DNA of 35,373 nt from assembly GCF_016756775.1 (NCBI RefSeq), contig NZ_JAERMU010000030.1:1-35373 (forward strand), given 5' to 3'. Origin of the DNA: Dryocola clanedunensis subsp. sulfonylureivorans (GTDB taxonomy: Bacteria; Pseudomonadota; Gammaproteobacteria; Enterobacterales; Enterobacteriaceae). Shown one piece after another: positions 16,662 through 23,631 of this stretch. The notes under the pieces were generated by a model. That model was not told the DNA's origin, did not search any database, and saw only the letters and a list, made by a program, of their open reading frames with translations. The number at the start of each line of letters is the position of its first letter. The first letter of the stretch is position 1. The position numbers and the translations under genes are program-made.

Positions 16662-18602
16662 ATGCTCCGTCCTATTTGTTATGAGCGTGTATCGAGTTTT
16701 GATCAAGTTGTTACTGGAGCAGGATTGGATGATCAGCGTTCAATTATCGAGCAGTATTTGGATGATAATGCTGATAAATTCACATGTGACAGGATTTATA
16801 TAACAGATGAAGGGGTGTCAGCCTTTAAAAACGCTAACATCTCCCCTGAGTCAAATCTTGGTAAATTTTTACAAGATGTGCGAAATCGCAAGTACGGGAA
16901 GGGTGATGCACTTATCGTGACCAGTCTCGATAGGTTGAGTCGCCGCTCCAGTTGGACGGAGAATACGATCCAATTTATTGTCGTGAGTGGCATAGTCATT
17001 TACGACATAAGTACTGGCCTAGTGTTAAGGGATGATGACAGTTTTTCGAAAATACTAATGGAAATCATCCTACAGCGTTCACACAACGAATCGTTGATGA
17101 AATCTGTTCGTGCAAAAGTTGCATGGCAAAACAAGGTTATGAGAGCAGCGGCTAACGGTGAGGTTGTATCAAATCGTATGCCGTTCTGGTTAGAAAACAT
17201 TGATAACAAGTACTCGGTCATTGAAGAGCAAGCCGCCTTGGTTGTTCAGTGCTTTGAATGGTACAAAGCTGGGTTTAGTACTGGCGAGATAGTGAAACGT
17301 ATCGGTGATCCAAAGTGGCAAATGGTAAAGGTATCTCGCCTAATACGTGACAGGCGGTTGTTAGGTGAACATAAGCGGTATAATGATGAAGTAATATCGA
17401 ATGTGTACCCAAAAATCATTGACGATGAACTATTCATAACTGCCAATCGGATGATGGATACGGTAATGGCAGATAAGAAAAAACCTGCCGAAGATCTGTT
17501 GCTGGAACCAGACGTTGTTAAACAGATTTTTGAACTGTCAGAATCGGGGCTTGGTTCGGGTGCGATTGTTAAACGATTACCGGATGGTTGGAGTACTGTC
17601 AATGTGCTACGTGTCCTTCGTGACAAGAAGGTAGTAGAGCAAAAGATTATTGATAATCTGACGTTCGAACGAGTAAACGAAAAACTTACTAAAAGTGGTG
17701 TTGCAAACCGAATCAGGAAAGATGTAACTATTGCTCAAAATGATTACATAACAAACTTATTTCCTCGAATCCTTAAATGTGGTTTCTGTGGTGGGAATAT
17801 AGCGATCCACTATAATCATGTTAGGGCAAAATACGTTATCTGCCGTACACGTGAAGAGAAAAAAAGGTGTGATGCTAAATCTATACAATATACTCGAATT
17901 GAGAAGAATATTCTTAATACGGTTATGCAAGTCGATTTTTCAAAATTGATGAATGATGGTACAGCAGATAATAATGATGGCCTTGAGACATTGAAATTAG
18001 AATTGCTTGCCTTAAAGTCACAAGAGAAACAATACCTAGAAAAAATCACAAAAAGAAAAGATGAAGGTAAGAAAACTTCTATGCCCTTAATGGAAGGGCT
18101 AACTGATGTACAGGATAGTATCGATGAGTTACAGGATAGGATTAATAGCTATTCTCATAAAAAAGAAATTCCGGCTTTTGATTATGATATCGATGCTGTA
18201 CTTGATCCAATGAATGTAGAGTTAAGAGCAAAAGTAAGAAAGGAACTTAAACTGGTACTGTCACGAGTATCTTATTGGGTGTTTGATAAACTTATTTTTG
18301 TTGATTTGAAGTACTTCACGGATGTTCTATCACATGCACTTCTCATTGATAACAAGCGTGGCGGCGGTGAATTATTGCAGGAGATTGCTATTACGCAACA
18401 AGGTAAAGAGCGTACATATAGAGTACAAGAAAAAGGAAATACCGTATTCAAAGTGGTTTCGGATGGTGATGTCTGGACTTTAGAAGCAAGTCGCTCTAAA
18501 ACACTCGATGAGCTTTACAACTTCATGCGACTGCTGCAAGGAAGGGAACCAGAAACATTTGAGTTTGGCATTAATGAAGACCAGATAGATTGGATTGATT
18601 AG
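16662..18602 (+). CDS. Large serine recombinase (phage integrase)
   Basis: This 646-residue protein has a resolvase-type catalytic domain at the N-terminus (YERVSS, nucleophile Ser11; SLDRLSRR around 90-97). A recombinase DNA-binding domain follows (about 165-310), then a zinc ribbon (CGFCGGNI...C...C, about 373-406), a coiled-coil segment (about 435-500) and a C-terminal extension. Such enzymes integrate and excise phage DNA at attP/attB without topological cofactors, using a separate directionality factor to excise. None is recognised here; small genes at 19.2-20.1 kb are candidates. It contains five AGTACT motifs, so it shares the element's signature. A terminator follows. Confidence 0.95.
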   Translation: MLRPICYERVSSFDQVVTGAGLDDQRSIIEQYLDDNADKFTCDRIYITDEGVSAFKNANISPESNLGKFLQDVRNRKYGKGDALIVTSLDRLSRRSSWTENTIQFIVVSGIVIYDISTGLVLRDDDSFSKILMEIILQRSHNESLMKSVRAKVAWQNKVMRAAANGEVVSNRMPFWLENIDNKYSVIEEQAALVVQCFEWYKAGFSTGEIVKRIGDPKWQMVKVSRLIRDRRLLGEHKRYNDEVISNVYPKIIDDELFITANRMMDTVMADKKKPAEDLLLEPDVVKQIFELSESGLGSGAIVKRLPDGWSTVNVLRVLRDKKVVEQKIIDNLTFERVNEKLTKSGVANRIRKDVTIAQNDYITNLFPRILKCGFCGGNIAIHYNHVRAKYVICRTREEKKRCDAKSIQYTRIEKNILNTVMQVDFSKLMNDGTADNNDGLETLKLELLALKSQEKQYLEKITKRKDEGKKTSMPLMEGLTDVQDSIDELQDRINSYSHKKEIPAFDYDIDAVLDPMNVELRAKVRKELKLVLSRVSYWVFDKLIFVDLKYFTDVLSHALLIDNKRGGGELLQEIAITQQGKERTYRVQEKGNTVFKVVSDGDVWTLEASRSKTLDELYNFMRLLQGREPETFEFGINEDQIDWID

Positions 18603-19178
18603 CGAAGATGACCGGTTTGAAAGTTAATTTGACCTCACCAGAACCTCTGTGTGAGGTTTTTTTGTATGTCGTAGTGCATAGGCACAGGTTTAACGTAGAA
18701 GGTAGCAGAACGCGTTACAAGAGGATTAGGTGGGTTTTACTTTAGGTCGGGAGCGAGGCAGCAGCAAAACTCTGTCAGTGTTTAGACATCGTTGACAGAA
18801 AAAAGACTTTAGTGAATAAAGGGGAAGTGCACTGAAAATCATGAAGATTCAACGGGTTGCGTATTTTTTAGGATAAAATATCGAAAGTGACTGAAAAAAA
18901 GAAGAAAAAAAAATCTAGCTTTGAGTGAATAAACTCCAAGAATTGATAGGCAGGACTAACACATTATCAATGAAAATTCAAGAATTATATTTACAATTCA
19001 GCACCCATTGGGTTTGATTTTCCTTATCTTTAGAATACCACTTTGGATCTTAAATTGTCAATTTACTGATGAATTTCACTTAAGTCGAAAATTGACTGAA
19101 CGACATTCAACCTTTAGCATTATAACCGTCAACACGGCATCGATTTAATAATCATGCAAACGAGTAAGGAGGTAGCCC
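18603..19178. other. 575-bp gene-free stretch after the integrase
   Basis: It holds the integrase terminator, then AT-rich DNA with no supported gene. Near 19058-19099 the arms GTCAATTT and AAAATTGAC form a spaced inverted repeat of a TTGAC-like sequence, possibly paired promoter or operator elements for the gene starting at 19184/19220. AGTACT is absent from 18316 to 19653. Confidence 0.5.
18632..18663 (+). terminator. Rho-independent terminator of the integrase gene
   Basis: ACCTCAC (18632-18638) pairs with GTGAGGT (18651-18657) and is followed by a run of T's to 18663, about 30 bp past the integrase stop. Confidence 0.88.
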
Positions 19179-19187
19179 ATGAGATGA
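19166..19187 (+). promoter_or_regulatory. Two-codon minigene with strong ribosome site (Met-Arg-stop)
   Basis: AAGGAGGT (19166-19173) is spaced 6 nt from ATG 19179, which begins ATG-AGA-TGA. The TGA overlaps another ATG at 19184 as ATGA; that ATG is in frame with the next gene. This is an ideal initiation site on a two-codon ORF with a rare arginine codon, followed by a reinitiation start. It may tune translation of the downstream gene. Confidence 0.4.
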
Positions 19188-19219
19188 CTTTTAATTTAGC
19201 CAAAGAAAAGGAGGTCTCT

Positions 19220-19600
19220 ATGACCGTATCAAAACGTGGCCGCGTGCCAGAAACTATCAAAGAAGTAGTACAAGAACAATTTACCCGCATGGGAGATCGC
19301 TATTCTGCCACTATGAAGTGGAGGAAGTCACATAGCGTTAGTTACTTCAGTGTTTTCCGTGAGTTACCAAATGAGCCAGATCCAGTTATCTACACATTTG
19401 CGATTCATGGTGATGAAATTCGCTATACAAGCTGTGATGTGAACACATGCGAAGCAACACAATTATCATTACCGAACTCAGAGGATGCTTTCTTTCAGTT
19501 CATGTTCAAATGTGATATACCGTTAGAGTTCGACGCATTTACGCAAATTATGCGTTTGATCTCATTGTATGGATTAGACGTTACTGCTTTCTATAAATAA
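19220..19600 (+). CDS. Early-region protein of unknown function
   Basis: The predicted product has 126 residues from ATG 19220 (MTVSKRGRVPETIKEVVQEQ). The start is supported by AAAAGGAGG spaced 5 nt away; ATG 19184 (adding 12 residues) is an alternative coupled to a two-codon minigene. The N-terminus is basic and helical (possible nucleic-acid contact). The middle alternates hydrophobic and polar residues like a beta-sheet, with two Cys (SCDVNTCEA). No family is recognised. It is the first gene after the integrase on the same strand, where phages often encode excision or immunity factors; that role is only positional inference. Confidence 0.68.
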   Translation: MTVSKRGRVPETIKEVVQEQFTRMGDRYSATMKWRKSHSVSYFSVFRELPNEPDPVIYTFAIHGDEIRYTSCDVNTCEATQLSLPNSEDAFFQFMFKCDIPLEFDAFTQIMRLISLYGLDVTAFYK

Positions 19601-19680
19601 AAAGAATGAGAGGCATATTATTATGCCTCTGTTATTTTACTCCTGTTATAAATAGTACTATAAGAATAGGAGGATTGATT

Positions 19681-19857
19681 ATGACTTGGTTAAGTAATGA
19701 GATACTTAAGGTACTAGCAACAATAATTTATATTTTTGTACTAATGCCATTTGTTATGGTACTGCATTTGTCATTTACGGTTCTAGCACTACTATTGCTA
19801 CCATTTAATAGAGATCTGATAAATAAATCGAACGATAACAAAAATGAAACGCCATAA
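19681..19857 (+). CDS. 58-residue two-helix membrane peptide
   Basis: It starts MTWLSNEILKVLATIIYIF and has two adjacent hydrophobic segments (about 6-25 and 26-44) followed by a charged tail (FNRDLINKSNDNKNETP). ATG 19681 follows AGGAGG with 7-nt spacing, far better than the upstream ATG 19606. Small early membrane peptides in phages include superinfection-exclusion proteins and toxins; nothing here separates these. An AGTACT lies in its leader (19654). Confidence 0.7.
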   Translation: MTWLSNEILKVLATIIYIFVLMPFVMVLHLSFTVLALLLLPFNRDLINKSNDNKNETP

Positions 19858-19864
19858 ATTAATA

Positions 19865-19873
19865 TGGTATAAT
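19865..19873 (+). promoter_or_regulatory. Extended -10 promoter
   Basis: TGGTATAAT is a perfect extended -10 element (TGn plus TATAAT, 19868-19873). The -35 is poor (TGAAAC-like). Start of transcription would be near 19880, giving a leader that meets a terminator after about 50 nt. Confidence 0.6.
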
Positions 19874-19879
19874 ATATAT

Positions 19880-19932
19880 AACATTATAATTCCTCCTTCC
19901 AAAGTTGCCCTACGCAAGTGGGGTACTTTTTT
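19880..19932 (+). ncRNA. Candidate short terminated RNA with Shine-Dalgarno-complementary segment
   Basis: A promoter at 19865-19873 would produce an RNA of about 53 nt ending at the terminator at 19901-19932. Its single-stranded 5' part carries TTCCTCCTT (19890-19898), complementary to GGAGG ribosome sites such as those at 19166, 19207 and 19669. It could be a small trans-acting RNA, or an attenuator leader for the ribbon-helix-helix gene at 19973. Expression is unproven. Confidence 0.4.
19901..19932 (+). terminator. Rho-independent terminator with GCAA tetraloop
   Basis: AAAGT-TG-CCCTAC pairs with GTGGGG-T-ACTTT around a GCAA loop and runs into T's. It lies after the membrane-peptide gene and before the ribbon-helix-helix gene. 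Confidence 0.8.
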
Positions 19933-19972
19933 GTATGGATTTTTAGGGGGAATGATTACAAAGGAAAGTAAC

Positions 19973-20122
19973 ATGGAAAAGGAAAACAAAACACAGGTTG
20001 TATCAGTTAGATTTACTGATACACAGAAATCAGCATTACAAAAACTTGTTGATTCAGGTAAGGCTAAAACAATTGCGGGTGCTATACAGTACTTAATCAA
20101 TAGTCACATGATAACAGGTTAA
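19973..20122 (+). CDS. Ribbon-helix-helix (Arc/CopG-type) DNA-binding protein
   Basis: This 49-residue protein has the ribbon-helix-helix pattern: a beta-strand (QVVSVRFTDTQ, about 9-19), helix A (KSALQKLVDSG), a turn and helix B (TIAGAIQYLINSH). Alternating residues in the strand (Val-Ser-Val-Arg-Phe) would lie in the DNA major groove. Such proteins bind short palindromes as dimers and are common in phage and plasmid control. I chose ATG 19973 because AAAGGAAAG precedes it; ATG 19952 would add seven residues. It is the only recognisable small DNA-binding regulator in the early region, so it is a candidate immunity, excision or copy regulator. Confidence 0.78.
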   Translation: MEKENKTQVVSVRFTDTQKSALQKLVDSGKAKTIAGAIQYLINSHMITG

Positions 20123-20166
20123 TACATAGCAGTACGGTTGGCTTCTCACCGCACAAGAAGAGTAAA

Positions 20167-20188
20167 CGCGGCTACAGGATGTACCGCG
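20167..20188 (+). promoter_or_regulatory. Hairpin with ribosome-site-like loop upstream of the HNH/AP2 gene
   Basis: CGCGG-C-TAC and GTACCGCG form an 8-bp stem with one bulge and an AGGAT loop. It lies just before ATG 20197 and ATG 20212 and may affect translation of that gene. Confidence 0.4.
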
Positions 20189-20211
20189 TATTTACAATGG
20201 ATGTAATTATA

Positions 20212-20712
20212 ATGAGAAAGGTTAAAATAAATGATCTAATTGGTCAAAAACTAACTGATAAAGAAAAAGCACTAAGAGTATGGCATAACTTTCACTCAAG
20301 AGTACTCAATAATAGTAATTATGCTAATGTTACCATATGCGAAGAATGGTATGTGTTCAGTAATTTTTATAATTGGTATATTGATAACTATGTAGCAGAA
20401 TGGCATTTAGATAAGGATATATTAGGAGGTGATGAGTACAGCCCAAGTAACTGTATCTTTGTACCGAGAGAAGTCAATCAATTGTTCCGTGTAGTACCAA
20501 CATCTTTATCAACCGGTGTTGCCGTTAATCATAAGGGCTATCAAGCACAAGCAACATTTGATAAGAAAGTACATAAATTTGGGACATACCCAACGATAGA
20601 AGAAGCTCATGCTGCTTATGTTGTTGGGCGTAAATCATATATCTATAAACTATCGCAGCAGTATAAAGCATATCCGAAACTTAGTGCGGTACTATTACAA
20701 AAATCACAATAA
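20212..20712 (+). CDS. HNH/AP2-type phage DNA-binding (homing-endonuclease-like) protein
   Basis: This 166-residue protein resembles phage HNH-AP2 proteins. The N-terminal part (about 20-88) has the WxNFHSR...VTICEEWYVFSNFYNWY layout followed by LDKDI and YSPSNCIFV. The C-terminal part (about 103-135; GVAVNHKGYQAQATFDKKVHKFG) resembles an AP2 DNA-binding domain. The usual HNH metal-binding triad is not complete, so it may bind rather than cut DNA. The start is uncertain: ATG 20212 fits best, ATG 20197 adds five residues. Such genes are often selfish insertions in phage genomes. Confidence 0.72.
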   Translation: MRKVKINDLIGQKLTDKEKALRVWHNFHSRVLNNSNYANVTICEEWYVFSNFYNWYIDNYVAEWHLDKDILGGDEYSPSNCIFVPREVNQLFRVVPTSLSTGVAVNHKGYQAQATFDKKVHKFGTYPTIEEAHAAYVVGRKSYIYKLSQQYKAYPKLSAVLLQKSQ

Positions 20713-20718
20713 TAAAAT

Positions 20719-20750
20719 TGGCCTATAGTGGGTAGAGTCGCTATAGGCCA
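20719..20750 (+). terminator. Hairpin after the HNH/AP2 gene, possible terminator
   Basis: A perfect 10-bp stem (TGGCCTATAG / CTATAGGCCA) with a 12-nt loop starts 7 bp past the stop. The downstream T tract is weak, so this may be a processing or partial termination site. Confidence 0.5.
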
Positions 20751-20784
20751 TGAAAAATTAACATAATTTACAGGGGTATTTATC

Positions 20785-21255
20785 ATGGCAAGAAAAGAAG
20801 CAATTCATAATAATCAGAAAGTACAGGGAGCATTAAAAAATATAACATTACATGCCCTTTCCAAAGAAGCAAAAGATGTAATGAGAAATCTAATTCAAGA
20901 AAGTGATTTTTTAGGTAAAAACAGAGTACCAGAAGAAGACGTGTATGCCATTGTTCGTAATAGTCCAGAGTTAAGCGAACAGCTAACATTTGAATATCTA
21001 AAGCTATACAGACAAACAAAAGGTATGAACTACCCGGATAGTAAATCAGCACGTGAGAAGTACAAGAGGATCGCTACGCTCATTTCACAGGCATTCGAGC
21101 AACTACTGAACGATGGTGTACCCCTCAACATGATTGCAAAGTATAAGTCTAAGCAGTTGATGACAGACGAACAGAAAGCCGCACATCTAGAGATGTTAGA
21201 TAGCGGGGCAGATCTCCAATCACTCATTGATCATCTTGTAGCAATGAAGAAATGA
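20785..21255 (+). CDS. 156-residue helical protein of unknown function
   Basis: The product is basic at the N-terminus and predicted almost entirely helical, with several amphipathic helices (for example 48-56, 65-80, 88-110 and 135-153). The middle segment GMNYPDSKSAREKYKRIATLI is strongly basic. No family is recognised. It lies directly before the ACCGT-box cluster, and its stop overlaps the first box, so a role in recognising that repeat array (replication or partition) is possible; this is inference from position only. It contains GTAC sites but no AGTACT. Confidence 0.7.
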   Translation: MARKEAIHNNQKVQGALKNITLHALSKEAKDVMRNLIQESDFLGKNRVPEEDVYAIVRNSPELSEQLTFEYLKLYRQTKGMNYPDSKSAREKYKRIATLISQAFEQLLNDGVPLNMIAKYKSKQLMTDEQKAAHLEMLDSGADLQSLIDHLVAMKK

Positions 21256-21456
21256 TAACCGTTTTGCATAGTTACGGTAATGGAACAGATGTTATTAACC
21301 ATCTGATTTTTTTAATATTTATTACCGTAACTATAACCGTATTTAAAAAGGTGAAAATACGGTTATTATTAGTAGTAATGAATATATATTCAATATCTAG
21401 CGGTGAAATCAATGTTTTATGCACTGTATGTAGTGGTTTTTGAATAACCGTAACTT
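21254..21456. repeat. Cluster of six ACCGT boxes (iteron- or operator-like)
   Basis: Six copies of a box close to ATAACCGTAAC occur in about 200 bp. Plus-oriented copies are near 21255, 21321, 21333 and 21444; minus-oriented copies are near 21273 and 21355. Two form perfect 12-bp inverted repeats: AGTTACGGTAAT with ATTACCGTAACT, and ATAACCGTATTT (21333-21344) with AAATACGGTTAT (21355-21366). This is the layout of an iteron origin or a multi-site operator. Confidence 0.6.
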
Positions 21457-21884
21457 AATATAATATAACCCATACCCATTACTTTGAAAGCATACGTGTC
21501 TTACTGAAATTCAGTCTCTAGAGAGCCTAACTCGCTTTGCTCGTCAGTCTCTATAAAAACCAAATATTAGATCGTAACTTTGCGTTTTTCTCATCAGTAC
21601 TCGAAACAACGCAAGGCGTAAATACTCGCTTTGCTCGGACAGATAATAGTACTGACTAAACTATTGGGGGCGGCCTATGGCCTAAAGTTCGCTTCGCTCT
21701 TTTTGAAGTATCTACGCGGGCTAAGCCCTTGTTGGGGTTATCGGGCTGTTTAAGCCCTTACTGAAGTCATCAAATTATCTAACGACACGAAGCAGTACTA
21801 TCAAGTTACATACATTAAAGTATGGAATGTCAATGAGTTGAGTTGCCCTCTAAGTCGAGAGAAGGGCACATGTACATAGAAATA
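21457..21884. other. Structured gene-free stretch with direct repeats and hairpins
   Basis: No supported gene. ACTCGCTTTGCTCG is repeated exactly at 21530-21543 and 21624-21637, with a variant (GTTCGCTTCGCTC) near 21688. Three short hairpins follow in series: GGCC-TAT-GGCC (21672-21682), GGGCT-A-AGCCC (21718-21728) and GGGCT-GTTTA-AGCCC (21743-21757). Three AGTACT motifs lie within it (21596, 21648, 21794). It may be part of an origin, a structured RNA, or a recombination scar bordering the cargo genes. Confidence 0.5.
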
Positions 21885-22598
21885 TTATACTTCGAATAAC
21901 TCTCGGAATTTGTAATTGTGAATTTTCTCATGAATAGATATTCCGTTCTGATACGAAGATAAGGCCTCAGCATAATATTCATTGAAATGATTCCCAAAAA
22001 GCACAAAAAATCTTTTGTCATCAATAAATTCTGATAAGGCGTTTCGCAAATTGAATGTGGCATTAGATAGCGACATAATAGTGTTTTGATGAGCATCCAA
22101 TAACTGTATTAGTTCATTTTCTTTTAAAATCTTAACATCCCATCGTTTTAATGAATGAAATCTCAACTTAACATCTTCTAGCTTTAATTTATTATTTTCT
22201 ATTGAAATCCTTAACTCATCAAGTGATATTATCACTTTTGCTTTATCAGCTTGGTTTTCGAAAAAGTTAGAGCGATAGTAAATGTCAGCCTCCGCTAATA
22301 CATTGATAAATGAGTCATGTACTGGAGAAACTGAATCCATCTCATTGAGTAATGATTCAGCCTTTTCTAATCCGAGTGTTCGCGTTTTTTCTGATAGCCA
22401 ATCTTTAGCATTAATTGCTGCATATAATGCAGCACCTGCCATTACTATATTACACAAAACAGAAATCCAATCACTTACGCTTCCCCATTCAAAACCATTA
22501 GAGCCAGAAAATAGTACTTTAATTAAAGCTAATGTCGCTACCCATAGAAGTACTATGACGGTAGCAACTAACAATTTGTTCCATCGTTCAACTCTCAC
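21885..22598 (-). CDS. Two-TM membrane protein with cytoplasmic helical domain, paralogue A
   Basis: This 237-residue protein begins MRVERWNKLLVATVIVLLWV. It has two transmembrane helices (about 8-30 and 43-62), the second ending AALYAAINAKDWLSEK, then a soluble helical domain of about 165 residues. It is a clear paralogue of the product of 24516-25265: both share RWNKxLVAxVIxLL and NxxMAxAAxYAAxNAKxWLSxK. Function is unknown. It sits on the opposite strand to the phage genes, flanking an HNH nuclease gene, which is typical of cargo expressed in the lysogen. It contains two AGTACT motifs. Confidence 0.75.
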   Translation of the reverse strand: MRVERWNKLLVATVIVLLWVATLALIKVLFSGSNGFEWGSVSDWISVLCNIVMAGAALYAAINAKDWLSEKTRTLGLEKAESLLNEMDSVSPVHDSFINVLAEADIYYRSNFFENQADKAKVIISLDELRISIENNKLKLEDVKLRFHSLKRWDVKILKENELIQLLDAHQNTIMSLSNATFNLRNALSEFIDDKRFFVLFGNHFNEYYAEALSSYQNGISIHEKIHNYKFRELFEV

Positions 22599-22830
22599 TT
22601 TCTCAACCCGTAGACTGGTTCATGGATGAATAATTTTACCATTTGCAGTTATGTTTCGTAAATGTTCATCGTAGTGTGAAAATTTAACCTAAGTGGAAGT
22701 TGAGACGTCATTAGATGGCGTTGTACTGGCTGAGATCACGATTTCTTTAAAAAAAAGGGGGCTGGTTGCTTTGAACTGGTTAACATAGTGAGCTTATAAG
22801 CACCGAAGAAGTACTTCAGCAGGAGCAGAT

Positions 22831-23559
22831 ATGAACAGAAAGCAATTCATCCAGTCACACGGAGCTACTTGCAGTAACTGGACGTGGAGTTGGTCATTTG
22901 TTAACCATGAAAAGAAGATGGTCATCTTTGGGTCATGGGATGTTGAGAGTGAACAAGAGCGGTCAATCATTCTTCGAGAGCGTTGGGAGTACAACTCAAA
23001 CAACAAAAAACAACCGGGATACACCCAGGCACTGGAACACATCAGGTTAGTCCATGAAGGCTACGAACTTTACACCTTCAATATGGTTTTCGCAGAACAC
23101 CCGGATAATCCTGAAATTGCAGTAATCAAGGATTTTGAGCGTAAATTAAACAAGCGATATCTTCGTAAAGAAGGCGTTGTTTGGTATGCAGATTTCTTAC
23201 CTAATCCATTCCCTGATGAGATTCCTTCAGGAGAGAGTTTTGTTGAAGGTGCAAAGACTCAAGTAACAGTGAACTACTACGAACGCGATCCAAAGGCCAG
23301 ACAAGCCTGCATCCAGCATCACGGTACTACCTGTAAATGCTGTGGCTTCGATTTTGAGAAGGTCTATGGTACACATGGCCGTGGGTTCATTCATGTACAT
23401 CACATCAAGCCGCTTCATACGATTGGGGAAAACTATGTGGTCAACCCCGTAACAGATATGATCCCATTATGTCCAAACTGCCATGCAATGGTACATCGTG
23501 GAAGCGAAGTACTTCCAATTGCAGATTTGAAAAAGAAAATGACATTCTGGAGCGAGTAA
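22831..23559 (+). CDS. HNH endonuclease, McrA-like (candidate modification-dependent nuclease)
   Basis: This 242-residue protein has a C-terminal HNH domain of the McrA type. It contains Cys168/Cys171, VHHIKPLH (catalytic His190 or His191), IPLCPNCHAMVH (Cys214, Cys217, His218, His222) and the surrounding zinc-knuckle spacing. The first 140 residues are a separate domain rich in Trp and aromatic residues (TWSWSF, FGSWD, YTFNMVF), a plausible base-sensing module like the N-terminal domains of type IV restriction enzymes. The likely role is attack on modified or incoming DNA, but specificity is unknown. The ribosome site is weak. It is flanked by paralogous membrane proteins and followed 72 bp later by another plus-strand gene. 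Confidence 0.82.
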   Translation: MNRKQFIQSHGATCSNWTWSWSFVNHEKKMVIFGSWDVESEQERSIILRERWEYNSNNKKQPGYTQALEHIRLVHEGYELYTFNMVFAEHPDNPEIAVIKDFERKLNKRYLRKEGVVWYADFLPNPFPDEIPSGESFVEGAKTQVTVNYYERDPKARQACIQHHGTTCKCCGFDFEKVYGTHGRGFIHVHHIKPLHTIGENYVVNPVTDMIPLCPNCHAMVHRGSEVLPIADLKKKMTFWSE

Positions 23560-23631
23560 ATGGATTTATCACAATTGAGTAACGTCGAATTGATCCCGCC
23601 GAAAGGTGGCTTTTATTATTAGGGGGGCGTG

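Noticed and set aside
21252..21443. 63-residue ORF starting at ATGA overlap with the 20785 gene
   Set aside because: It runs through the ACCGT-box inverted repeats, has no ribosome site of its own, and its hydrophobic content follows from AT-rich DNA.
21254..21760. CRISPR-like array
   Set aside because: Repeats are short, in both orientations and irregularly spaced, with no unique equal-length spacers and no cas genes.
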